Origin: Mugil cephalus | Taxonomy: Eukaryota; Chordata; Actinopteri; Mugiliformes; Mugilidae | NCBI RefSeq assembly: GCF_022458985.1 | Contig: NC_061786.1 | Location: 7,158,001 to 7,222,000 of the forward strand | Direction of reading: 5' to 3' | Length of the DNA: 64,000 nucleotides | Shown here: positions 52,801 to 64,000 of the stretch, piece by piece | How positions within the stretch are numbered: the first letter of the stretch is position 1 | How the letters are laid out: each line of letters opens with the position of its first letter | Translations under genes and position numbers: made by a program | Notes under the pieces: model-generated | What the model saw: the letters and a program-made list of their open reading frames with translations, nothing else | The model's database searches: none | Told to the model about the DNA's origin: nothing

Positions 52801-55800
52801 AAGCTGGCATGACCGGGTTATTTACGAGCTGACTGGTGGAAGTAGTCACCCATTTTCTCAAGTCTCTGGCAGCCCACCATTCCTCTGGGGGACACTAAAA
52901 ATCGATTTCTGCTCCACAACAAATCATAAGAGCAGCACCTACACCAAGGTCAATGCTGACCGATTAACTGCGTTAGAACCGACCGATTGTTAGGGGTTCA
53001 TGGGATGTAAATGGTAAAGCAACAAGTCATCTTCACGCTTCACACCAGAGACACCGGACAGCCACAAGATACCTGGTGACATCATAATTTGTTGTAGCAT
53101 GGTTTGTCCAACACAACATGACTGCCATCAAAGCCTACTGGGCTTGTGTATTCAGATGAGCTGAGTCTGTAACCAATCTCTTTTTCAAAGGACTCTGGCC
53201 TCCATTGATGAGTCCTAACACAACGGCCTTAGATGTGAAACACAAAGGATCGACATGATTAATCAAACACAGACCCATTATAGCCAGACAGTCACACAGG
53301 CCTCCACTGTGTATTAACAGAAAGTCATAATAAGATGAGCTACAAAAGGCTGATAGGGATGAAGATTAACAGATACAGTTCGGTGAGTGGCTGGGTGAGA
53401 GTTCTCTGAAGGTCCCCTTTGTCAGTGATGATGGCCAGAGTGACATGAATGTCTGAGGCCTCTGGAAACGTTATTAGGTCAGGACAAAGGTGGGCATCTT
53501 ATGAGCTATCTGGGTTGAATATGTGTCATATTTCTTCTTCAGTCTCTGAAATTTGAATTGTTTCGCGGCGAGGCTGGGAACAACAGCATCTATCTGATCT
53601 TAATTTGAACTTTTAATAAAAAGTCAAAGATGAAACCGGGAAGGGCATGCTGAACCCAGACTGTGATCATCTGACTAACTCATGAGCCTCTTCACCTCTT
53701 CCAACTTTTATGATGAAATCTGTGGCGTGATAATTATTATCAGGCTGCAAACTCACACTCGGGTTCTTCCCACCTGTGCCGCGCTCAAAGCATAACAGCA
53801 GTACCCTGATGTTTTATAATCTATTTGACACATCAAGAAAACCATTCTGACACTTAAATCGCAAGTGTAGCGTGCCCACCCTGGGTCATGCCAAATGACT
53901 CTGATTTTAACCCTGCGATAACACTGCTCAGACAAGCACTGATGAAATATTAAAACGCAATGAACAGAGGCTTCTGCAATTTTAATGATGCTTGTGGCAT
54001 GTGCAACGGAATAACTGTGATGCATTAACGCCAAGCATCTCTGTCTACTTCCCCGCCATGACATGCTACTCATACAGTCTCTTGTTTCTCCATTGCCCTC
54101 TCTATGAAAGGTTCATTGGACCAATTAGGCAGCCTGGCCATGTGCAAAATGCCTGGCATTTAGCGGGAATGATAATGATTAGCACTAGGTTACATATGAT
54201 AAAAACCTGTGGCAAACGCACCCAAGAGCAGGGTTGGTTACTCAGGGGCAAAAGGGATTTCATTTGGCCCTGTATTAGCATTGTGGACATATTTCAATCA
54301 ATCATCCATTGTTATTACAATGGAATATGGACTGTTATCTAAATATTACATACTAGGCTGCTGGGACAATTACATGGCCAAAAATTGTGCCAATATCAAT
54401 GGAGGATATTTTTCGCCACACAAATATGTTTTGTGCAGGGAGCACTTTCTATAAATTAATCTCTAACAGATAAAACTTTGTCTTTTTCACAATCTGAAAA
54501 CGACTGAAATTATTGTTGTATAATTAGGTAAGGGCGTGGGACCTAGCCAGGAAGGGGGCCCAGCCCTGTACCTGTTATAGCTGTAATGGATGCAGAAGAT
54601 AGTAAAGGGAGACGTATGTGTGTAGAGACACATAAGCATGCAGACAGAGAGAACCCCATACACAAAACCTTGGGCTAAAAAGAAAATAGACTTCTGTGTT
54701 GGCAACAGCTTTTTCCTAATCCTCGCCCCTGGGCTATATTGTGCAGTCAAGCAGGCTATTACATGGCAACAATTAGGGGGGCTGGAGCCCAACACCTGGT
54801 CGTCTCCTATTCTGGCCCTTCAGTGGCAGCTGACTGTACAGTCTCACAGCCAGGTGGCCCTCCTTCAATGACATTAGCTAGTCACTCCAGGGTTAATCAG
54901 GAGCCTGCCATCATCCAGTGGGCACGCATGGAGCCCTATTCAGGTTGGACGCTTTTATAGTGGAAAGGGGTGATGGAGACAATGTTGTTATAAAAACTTG
55001 TTCAACTGAAGATCTTTGTCAGAGACCCCACATTATCAAAACGAACTTGGGGGAGGGGCCAGGGCCCCTTGGATTCATGGCCTAACTTCGATGCACTGTC
55101 TTGATTGGCTACAGCCAAGCTCGCAGCACGTCAACGGTGCATCCTGCAGATTATAATGGACCTTTTCATGGGTGGACAAAAACAGATGGAGGAGCGGGAA
55201 GTGCTATACATCCACGCGGGCGGGGGAGGGGGGGAGGGAAACTGGATTTTGTCAAAGTCGGCACATACAAAAACAAGTGGGTGTAGCTAGAGCGGTGCCG
55301 GCCATATCTGCCTGCACAAAGCCCCATTCCAAAGCCCCCTGGCGTGGAGATCTGAGGGTAAATAACACTCATTAGAATAACAAAAGCTATAGATTTGTAC
55401 CCAAATCAGCTAGAGCCTCATCAATAGTAATTAGAAGCTATACATAACTAATGAAGATGTGTATGCTACATTAAACAAAGGTACCAAGAGCTGTTGTGTA
55501 TCTAAACATAGAGAGTTGGATAAGTGGATGTCTGCAGCTCAAAGCCTTTCTAACATTTTAACCAAAACAAAAAGAACATGCAGATAAAGTCATCACAATG
55601 AAAATGATAATTGTTGTCATTGTGAATCCTCATTTTAATGTCACGGTTTATGCCAGAAAAAAAAAAAAAAAAATTAAGAGGATCCCACTACCAGGAGGTG
55701 CTGTGCGTGCTTCTATAACCAACAATACTTTCTCGTTGTTCAGCATCATACTATTATTACAGCCTGTTGCAGTGGTGAGACACGGGGAAGATTTGATATT

Positions 55801-56183
55801 TGTCACTGCTTCTCTTTCAGCCGCAGCCTCCACTTGACAATGATACGCAGACTGTCAGTATTAACACATCAAAGGTTGCTTTCTGTAAGAAGAGGCAGAC
55901 AATGCACAGCGATGCACACTTAAATGTTTTGTTTTTGTTATTGCTTTGTTTTCCTTGCCTGTCTGTCAATGCAGAAAATTCCATTTAGTGCAAAAATGCA
56001 AATGCTGCGAGGCACAAGGACATCCTCTGAATGAGAACAATGGCCACAGGCCAGCGGAGGAGCAGACACTGCCTTTGAACCATTTAAAGAGGCATTAATG
56101 TGCAACTTATAAATAATCAACTAATTCCTTCTTAAAACAGCCAATTAAGTCTGCAGCATTAAAAGCAATGCAGCTTCGTGTAA

Positions 56184-56222
<39 letters not shown>

Positions 56223-59200
56223 AGAGCAATCCAAGTCTTTGAAAAAAAAAAAGAGAGAGAGAACTGAAAATTTAATGGCCATTTAGGGACAACGACAGCC
56301 AATAATGTCACAAGGTGTCTTCACAAGAGTCCACAAAAAACCAGGGCCACATCAGAGACCAAGAGATTCCAGCGGAGAACGATGAGTGACATTTCACTGA
56401 CATTTCCTGGCAGCATTCATGTGGGGCTGTCTCAAGACGGCGTCAGAAATATCTATGGATATGCTTGAATGTGAGACAGGCGTTAAGGGATGCGGGTTCT
56501 TTCAGGGGACGGCCTCAGCTCTGGGGCCGGTGATGAGGAGCCTGGGCCTTGGGAGATTGAATGGTAATCACTGGAGCACAGATAATGGATGATTGAAGGC
56601 TCTTTCTACGCCGCTGTTGGATTTCAATATCAGAGAGACCCTAGAATTGGGATTCTTATCAGGGGCGGTGTGTCAAACAAAGGAGAGCTGAGCGTGAAAT
56701 ATGGGGTCCAACTCAGGCACACGACCATGGCGATTAGCACAAGGATAAAAAAGGCCGCACAAACAAAAGAGGGCAGCTTTAGCTGGACAAAAGGCTGTCC
56801 ACTGCCTTGTAGCAAGAGACACGGAAGGAAGAGGGGACATAAAGGAGAGGAGAGACTACTTGGTGGTAAAAGGAGGACAGGACAAGAGTTTTGCTAAGAC
56901 GGCTGGAAGATGAATAGTGACAGAGCCAACTGTTAAAGAGTGTTCCAGATTCCCTGCTACTGAAGAGGAATAATGGACCAGCAGGGATGAAATGCAATAT
57001 ACCCCGCCTCAAAGCCATTCATACAAGCCCAAACAAACACACATTATCATTCACATACGCACAAACACACACGGTGGCACGAGGCTTCACATCGCTGCCA
57101 AGTCCATCACAAAAAACAAAACAAAAAACAACAAAATTATTCCCATTTATCCCCAGATTCCAAGCACCGCAGCTTGCCAGGAAAGCTCATTAACCCTCCC
57201 TTAAAGAACCCTGAGACAAAAGAGGGGAAAACAAAACATAACTAATCAATGAGAACGCACCCATTGAGGAGGGAGGGGAGGCAAGAACCAGCATCCATTT
57301 GGATAACCTGAGAGGGCTAACAGCTTTTGCTTTAGTGTTGCGCGGGCTAGCTGTGGGGTGGAAAAAGAAAGTTCATTAATTAAACAGGGCTAGGGGTAAC
57401 AGATGGAATGGCTAGCTGGATGCTAATCACTTAAAGCAGACAGACAGTTTTTTAACACCCGAGCTAGAAGCAGCATCAATCACAATGAACGTGTCTTCTC
57501 AACGGCAATACAGTCGCCACTAGGTCCAGTGGTGACACCGGGGTCAGGGTATCTAGTTAAGGGTCCAATAACAAATTAGCAAGACAACAATTTCCACTTT
57601 TTGTATTTCAAAAGATCCTAATGCGTGCTAACATCCACGCCCACAGCCATTCCCTTACATATTAGTAGTCAATGTAATTCACTGCAAAGCTTATGCAGAC
57701 TATAATAAATATAATTCTAATGTAATGTCAATCTTGTCACCATTTGTGATGGTGCAATCTGTGAGATTTGCTCTGTTAATTCTTAAATTAGGAAAAAAAG
57801 CAGAAGTAGCAGTATGACAACATTTTCTTTTCTTTTTTAAACAGCAAAAAGAAACTGAAATCTATAAAGATTTTAAAGATTTACTTCCTCCTCTTACACA
57901 ATCAAATAAGTAAAAATGTAATGGCATTATTTGTCTACAGTATTCTGAAAAGAGTATCAAAGATAGAAAATGTTTCCGGGAAATTTTCTGGAAGTTCTAA
58001 CTGACTATTTGTCGAGTACAGAAGGCGTGGGCTTTGAACAAACACGATTTCCATGAAAGCTCTTTCCAAATACATTTTACTGGAATACAAATATGCCCAA
58101 CTGCAGAAAATACTCATATGGTCTTATACTGAAGTAATGTAGGCCAAGCAGGTGCCTAAAAATATCCATAAAACTCTTTAGACAACTGTAACAATCTTGT
58201 TACACAAGATTACACATATAACAATCCTGAGCCGGAGACGGGACAGAGAGAAGGTGATTCCACACAAAACTGGCTTTCACTTTGCAGCTCCCAAACAGAC
58301 AGATGTCAGACATGAATGCATAACAGACGGAGAGAGAAGAGGAGGGGCATGGGGGTGGGGGTTCAAGTTTAAAAATACACAGAGCATGACATTCTTTGGG
58401 TTACATTAGGCTTTGCAGCTTTTACTGGTGATTGTTGAAAATCTAAAAAGTCTTATTATTTTATGCGGGTATAAAAACTGTTACAGCTCCCTGACTCTCC
58501 ATAATGGTCCATTAAGAGTTTATAATTATGGTGTAGGGGAAATACATCAATGTGGGGATATGCTAGAAGACTAACATAAAAAAATAAATAAAACACACTA
58601 TTCTTCCATGGCCGTGCAGCAAGACACGGGACACATGGCGCACGCAGATGCATAAACACATCATAACACACAGAGCATGACGGTTTAATAATACCACAGG
58701 CTTAACTATATAAAGACAGCCCAGGATATATATATATATGTAAACAAAAACTGTAACACACCAACAGGCACAACAGTTTGACACCAGCAGTGTGTGTATG
58801 CTACCCTAGGCGGGGTTCTGGGTCCCTGCTGTTGGCCGTCTGGTCCCATGCCTGCTCTACCTGTGTTTAAAAGGGGCGGCCCCCATGAAGCTCAGACCCC
58901 AGAGTGAAGGCTGAGCGGGGCTGGGCTGGGCTGGGCCCCCAGGGCTTTCAGGGTGTGGGTGCCATGCAGTGGACGTCTTTTGTTATAGGCTGGGTGGCAA
59001 GAGGAGGAGGAACTAAAATGGGGGGGGTGGGGGGTGGAGGAAAAAAAAAAATGAGTAATGCTATGAGTCATTCTGCATTAGCAGCAGGAGAGGGAGACGG
59101 GGAGAGGGGGGAGTAGATGAGAGGGGGCGAAGGGAGAGAATACTTTTGCATGTTGTATGAAGCTAGACGCCATATGCCATCCGAGCTGAGCTGCCTCCTG

Positions 59201-62200
59201 AGTCAGGGCTCTTGGTTTGACAGGCCTGTGCTTGCCCCCTCCACACCCCCCCCCCCACCCCACCCCAGCCCCAGCTGCCCCCCTTCTTCCCTAACTAACA
59301 CCCTCCTCCCTCTAGGCCTGCCGAGGCTCAGGCAATGGGCTTGGCAATTGCTTTGGTTGTGCATGGACCGGGCTCTGTTCATTTGTGTGTACGTATTGCG
59401 GTGGGTGGGGTGAGGGGGTGAGGGGGGAGGGGGGGGGTTACTCAGTGATCTGAACACATCGGACATTGTCGTGAGTCCCGGCAGGAACAGCTGGTCAGCT
59501 GGAGAGTGGGGTGGGAGGGGGCAGGGATAAGGAGGGAGAAGAGATGGGAGGCAGTGCGCTACACTGATAATGGGATTAGGTTAAAACATTCAGTGGGGGA
59601 GAGACCCCTCCTCTCTTCGTAGCCCCCCAAATACTACGTAAAACTATCATCCGCCCTATCAAAGCCAATGCCAGCCTCCGCCCAAACCACCCTTGCCAAA
59701 CACCAAGCGGGGATGCTTCAACTCAAAGCCGGCCCCTTGTTCAGCCCTTGAACACAAACTCAGCCAGCAGCCAACCATCCCAACTAAAGGCTCGCATCCA
59801 CAAACACAAAACACTTATTAGAAATCACGCAACACGTCAACAAGTGACGGCCTCCCTCTAATACTACTGTATATTAGAAATCACTTGGGGCTGGTCATTG
59901 CTGTTTGAAATGAACAGGAAGTTGGCTAGTTACACTCACATCAGCTCAGACCATTACATGAATCCAGTATAGTGTATAATGACTAGCTTGGCGTCTCGCT
60001 GTGCCCAGTCAAGCACTGTGTTCCATAGTGATATAGACTGCTGAGTATTATCCATGGGACTGCCGACGGTTATGGCACAACAGCTGGCAAATTAGACCTA
60101 TCAACGATGCTAAATAATTCATGTGAGACAACACTAACATGGCAGATCCTATTCATGACACCCTATCATGCATACAGGCGCACTTTCATCTGCGCTAGGT
60201 GAAGAATCTTACAGTATACAAAAGAGCGCGCTGCTCGCACAAAGACACGGTGAGAGCGGGACAATAACTTGCCCAGAAGGGGTGTGAGAATATGTCATTG
60301 ACAATGCAGTGACTGTAATAATTACGACGCCGTCTGGGGGATGCGGCAGCAGCCCACAAAGGAGCGCGCACAAGATGCGCGTTGCGTTTTCAGTAAGCGT
60401 CTTTTAAAAATATGTACATTTCATTTTTGCTGGGAGACTGTAGATATGTTCAGTGCGGGAACATGACAGACTTCAGCAGCTTTCAGAGTTCCACTGAAAG
60501 GATCAAGCCGCTCTTCCTTCTGCTATTGCAGGAAGACACACACACACGCACACACACTCACGCCACCTAAAAGCCTGGCTCGCATGACTGGCGATGGGCA
60601 GAAACAGATTATGGTTATTGATCGCTGCCTGGAGATGGATCTGTGTGTGTGTGTGTGTGTGTTTGCTTGTGTGTCAGAGCAGAGGATGGGGACTGAGGGC
60701 AGTGTGCAAAAGCTATTGATTCTGTCCAGTAGGGAGGCTATGTCTCTGAATCAAGGTCAGTTTCCCATTGTCTCACCTATTAGTAACTTGCCATCTTCCC
60801 AACACACACACACAAACATACACACATACATACACACAGACTGTACCTTTAACAATACCCCCATCACAAAGAGTGACGGATGGCACATCAAACTCAAGTG
60901 CTTGTTGAAGAGAGAAATGAATCCCACCTCCTGGATGAAGACATTATTCCATAGTGACAGTATGAAGGATCTTCATCGTCCAGTAAACGGCACCGGACAC
61001 CAGGGGTGGGTTCAGGTGACACAAACAAAACATTGTGTCCTAAATTTGGGTTGTAATCTGATTCTCTCCAATAACAGCAGTAAATGACATTCACTTATGC
61101 AACTAGGAATCAATAAAAAACAATCGTGGTTTACATAAAATCTAAGTTGTTTTAGATTGAACATTTTGCGGTCATGATTATTCTAAATGCGGCAGCCAAG
61201 GTTGGACAAGTTGCAGACAACACACTTAGAACACAAAGCCAGACCAGCTGCATTTTCTTTCAGACATATAAATAATAAATGATACATTATGAGTTGTCTG
61301 TAAGAGGGTTGTGATATGAGGCCTGCGAGGCCGAGGTTGTGTCCTGAGAGAAATTGACACAAATTCAAACCGACGCTGACGACTATACACGACGCGCGGA
61401 CGCACATTCAACCGCACAGATTTCACAAATCAGAGAAAAAAGGAGAGAGGAGAGAGTCATATCACATGATGGGAGACAGATAGAAACATCACAAGGGGTG
61501 GTATTCATCTGAAAAACACTCCTGTGGCCTATCTGTGTGTATTTTCTGAAAATGTTGCTGGTGGTCATTTTTCAATATCAAATCCTATTAGCTTGAGAGA
61601 TCCTGTGAGCGTTGCAGCAGACTGCTGGAGTCCTCTCGAGCCTTGTGACGGAGCGAGAGAGGAGGCTGCAGAGCCATACTGGCCTTTTATCTGGACACAC
61701 AGGGGTCATATAGCTTCTCTTTGAAGAAATATTCAACTAATTACCTTGGAGAGTGGCCTCACAGGCAGAGAGCAGGCTGTGGATTGTTAAGGCATTGTGA
61801 AGGGGTAAACTAAGGATGAGGATTTTCGTCTCGCACAAAAAAACACACATCCCAGAAAAAAAAAAAAAGGTTGGGTCATTGTTCCAACCTGTGAAAGATA
61901 AAGAGCTGCATATCCCGAGAAGATGGAAAAACTGAAGCGACTAGAGAGGGAAAAGTGCAAAAAGCTCGAGTAGCAAATTCAATGATCAAAGCATGTAAAA
62001 GAATAACATCACCTGCCACTCAAGACGTTGTGTCATTTGTGGTTCATGCCACTGCTGGACGCTGTGTCACTAAGGGCCCTCGCTGAGAGCGGGTAACTCG
62101 AAGGCTTTCCTTTCTAGGTTTCACGTGACGACGAACATTTTGTTTTTTCATTAGTTTATGCATAGACTCCATCCTCGCAAGCTCTCCAGGAAGACAGACT

Positions 62201-63730
62201 AACAGCAGACAGTCATTTTGGCAGTGTGCTTTGCCTGGCACGTTCATTCATCTCCTCTCTTGGAGTGCGTAAGGCCTGGCAGAGTGTCGGTGCCAGAACT
62301 CCAGAGGCAGCGCTTATCTCCTCTCATAGATCATGCCTTTGTGCTGAATGCTCTTCTGCTAAGGAATGCCAGGTGAGGTTTTTGTGGCCCAGCACAGGCC
62401 TGTTACTGCCGCCACCCCCCCTCCACATACACCCACCCACCCACTCGGACTCCCCGAGTCCCCGAGGCTCACAGAGGCAGGCAGGCAGGCAGGCCTGTGG
62501 CTGGCCCCCCTCTGGCACAGAGAGTCACACTGGGCTAATTCACTTGGCGTCGGGTAACAGACATCTGTCACTCAGGATGCCCCCAGGGACACGCAGACAA
62601 GGCCTAATATCGGGGTGTGGGGGCCAGGCGATGTGATGCACTGTGAAACGCATACACACGGACGCATACTGACACACACCCGACGCGGTGCGGGCTGAGG
62701 CACATTTAAGCCCCCCAAAGCCTTTGTTGTAAATGACTATGATGCATGGACTTGATGATACGTAAGAAAATAAGTTTTTAAAATATGCCATTGTTTTAAA
62801 AACAAGAGATGCTAGTCTTCCAACAGATGAAACCTCCTCGGGGGAGGTTTCTATAGCAACCGCCAGAGGGGCAGCGTGGTTCTGGTGAGGCGGTGCTGTA
62901 CATGCTGTCCGAGGAGGAGCGGGGCGTTAAGGGAGATCAGGTTTCCCCCTCCAGGGGCCATCCCGACTCTGCCCCCACCACCTCACTCCCCGCCCCCCCC
63001 CCCCCACCAACACTGTGCTGCTGGCATTCACATGCTAATTCATCTCCATTGGTAATTACACTCTCTTTAAACCAACTGACAACTACAGCTGGAGTCAGGC
63101 TCCTAACGGCACACTGTTGGATGGATGGGTGGAGGGATGGGAGCGAGTGTGTGCGCGCTTGTGCCCGTATACACTTGTATGCATTTGTGGACGGCGCTTT
63201 TATTTTTTGCTCTCCTTTCCCTCCATAAAACGGTAGTGATAGATGATGACACATTATCTGTTCCCACACCCAAAACAGCCCCATAACCTCCTATGTTGCT
63301 CCAGGCTGTGAAACAGGCCCAGCATAATAGTTGTATGTAAATCCAGTAGCCCATAAAGATCGGTGTCAGCACTCAGCTGTGTACGCTGGCTATTGTGACA
63401 AGGACACCACATGTCTCAATGAATATACCAAACCCGGGTGCTGGTTGTGCAGAAGCTTGGCGATGCTGAACATCTAAAGGAATCATCCCACAAACATTTC
63501 AGAATGAACAATCTCATTTGTTTCATTAAACAGCGGTGGAGGTTTTTCAACGGTTGCGTTTCTCGTATGAGAAGTGCCTCTGTGAGATAGAGCAAAGGAT
63601 ACAAGCTCTGGTAGAGAGTCAGCCGGGACTTGACAGCTCTGCTGGCATTGATACAGGTGGCCCGTACTAAACTTGGCAGCAGCGTCCCAGTGACGATGGC
63701 GCCATCAAACAGAGGCCCAAAGAAAGGAAC
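42799..63730 (-). CDS. ralgapa2: Ral GTPase-activating protein catalytic subunit alpha-2, C-terminal part (3 last coding exons)
   Basis: Catalytic subunit of the RalGAP complex, which switches off RalA/RalB and acts with the beta subunit in the cytosol. Only the 3' end is in the window; the gene continues beyond 64000. Exons on the minus strand: 63603-63730, 46037-46158, 42799-42803. The first begins [13 protein letters not shown] and contains [14 protein letters not shown], the end of the Rap/Ran-GAP region. The second starts by completing Phe of [16 protein letters not shown] and ends [12 protein letters not shown]. Phases (two bases, then one base over) agree exactly. The last exon supplies AT to make Asp, then TAA, behind a strong pyrimidine-tract acceptor (42804-42821), giving the ending SGTD that I remember for mammalian RALGAPA2. 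RALGAPA1 ends differently, so alpha-2 is preferred. Introns are 17.4 kb and 3.2 kb. Confidence 0.93.
42804..46036 (-). other. ralgapa2 last intron (3.2 kb)
   Basis: Donor GTGAGA at 46036 downwards, acceptor at 42804. Contains a purine-rich tract on the + strand (45820-45960), CA runs near 45590-45626 and 43900-43922, and no coding region that I can support. Confidence 0.75.
46783..46816. repeat. (AAAT)n microsatellite
   Basis: About eight AATA units in the large ralgapa2 intron. Confidence 0.95.
48609..48630. repeat. Poly(A) run
   Basis: A22-type homopolymer in the ralgapa2 intron; no retroposon body recognised before it. Confidence 0.8.
51780..52010. repeat. Long purine-rich tract
   Basis: About 230 bp strongly dominated by A and G on the + strand (GGAAGG, GGAAAG, AGAGG motifs), giving the pyrimidine-rich strand in the sense of ralgapa2. 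Such tracts can adopt triplex structures. A similar but shorter tract lies at 45820-45960. Confidence 0.6.
56180..56262. repeat. A-rich simple repeat (A-run and (GAAAA)n)
   Basis: An A18 run continues into GAAAA repeats and a GAGA run. Confidence 0.85.
58910..59440. repeat. G-rich/C-rich cluster with quadruplex potential
   Basis: Three G-run clusters on the + strand: four GGGCT-type units at about 58917-58936, G7 plus G6 runs at 59020-59037, and multiple G3-G9 runs at 59402-59438. A C-run cluster lies between them at 59236-59283. Each G cluster has at least four runs of three or more G, or runs long enough to split. Structure is inferred. Confidence 0.6.
62829..62851. repeat. Perfect 9-bp inverted repeat with 5-nt loop
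   Basis: Arms GAAACCTCC and GGAGGTTTC around TCGGG. It lies in the ralgapa2 upstream-side intron sequence; no gene link seen. Confidence 0.85.
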
Positions 63731-64000
63731 CTGAGGGGGGGAGAAAAAAGTTAAAAGAAAAAGGAAATTAGATTTAAAAACACACAGATTCAAAACACAG
63801 ACTGTTCATTTGATTGGGGTGCCATCGTTTTATAAGTACATGTTCAAAAATAATAGAGGCTTGATTAAAGGATTAAAGATCTTTTTGTTCTTTTTTTTTT
63901 CTTTTAGACGGTTCTTCCATCTGTTTAGGGCAAGGGTTCAAGTTGAAATTAGATTTTACCTAACTTTGCATGACAAGCACACATATCTAATGTGAATCAA
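63731..64000 (-). other. ralgapa2 intron running off the window
   Basis: A polypyrimidine-CAG acceptor directly precedes the exon at 63730 on the minus strand. No further exon is seen up to the window edge. Confidence 0.8.

Larger units (their letters stand above)
46159..63602 (-). other. ralgapa2 large intron (17.4 kb)
   Basis: Lies between the exon ending in a GTATCC donor (63602 downwards) and the acceptor at 46159. No exon with ralgapa2 character was found in it, and the two flanking exons join in phase. It contains simple repeats, purine tracts (51780-52010), G-rich clusters (58900-59440) and several balanced-composition, TAAT/CAAT-bearing stretches (54090-54440, 55980-56160) that could be enhancers. 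The many open frames are low-complexity or too short. Confidence 0.75.

Noticed and set aside
62858-62876. Possible CTCF site (CCGCCAGAGGGGCAG)
   Set aside because: One extra G between the AG and GC parts of the core relative to the consensus; too weak without data.

Overview
This window is vertebrate nuclear DNA, most likely from a ray-finned fish. Genes have many short coding exons with GT-AG junctions and introns from about 75 bp to 17 kb. Simple-sequence repeats (CA, GA, CTCA, AAAT) are abundant. The protein sequences are vertebrate orthologues (connexin, HMGCL, ZBTB8A, GALE, KAZALD, INSM1, RALGAPA2) with fish-like divergence. There is no operon structure, no bacterial or viral gene set, and no CRISPR array. 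Exon models were built by hand by matching splice sites and reading phase; all except the 3' end of the kazald gene close without a frame conflict.

Left block (1-17 kb): a single-exon beta connexin of GJB3 type (+), then three genes on the minus strand: hmgcl (9 coding exons, mitochondrial HMG-CoA lyase with a C-terminal CKL), zbtb8a (4 coding exons, BTB plus two zinc fingers) and gale (10 coding exons, UDP-galactose 4-epimerase). From memory, the human counterparts all lie on the short arm of chromosome 1.

Middle (18-33 kb): a kazald1-like secreted IGFBP/Kazal/Ig protein (+, 4 coding exons; the last junction is frame-ambiguous at a G homopolymer), then about 12.7 kb without genes. This desert has features of regulatory DNA upstream of insm1: two near-consensus REST (RE1/NRSE) elements, a PBX-MEIS site, an isolated CpG/NRF1 patch, homeodomain-rich AT segments and perfect inverted repeats.

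Right block (33-64 kb): intronless insm1 (+, SNAG domain and five zinc fingers), facing the 3' end of ralgapa2 (-). Only the last three coding exons of ralgapa2 are in the window. They are separated by a 17.4-kb and a 3.2-kb intron, and the last one carries only five coding bases (stop codon included). The convergent insm1/ralgapa2 pair is, as I recall, also the human 20p11 arrangement, so the long ralgapa2 intron is a plausible home for insm1 enhancers.

I found no convincing undescribed system. The most interesting non-coding signals are the paired RE1 elements, the cluster of four adjacent inverted repeats near 25.15 kb, the 13-bp perfect hairpin at 23.19 kb, and the 49-bp tandem repeat that pairs a CRE with an overlapping E-box downstream of gale.
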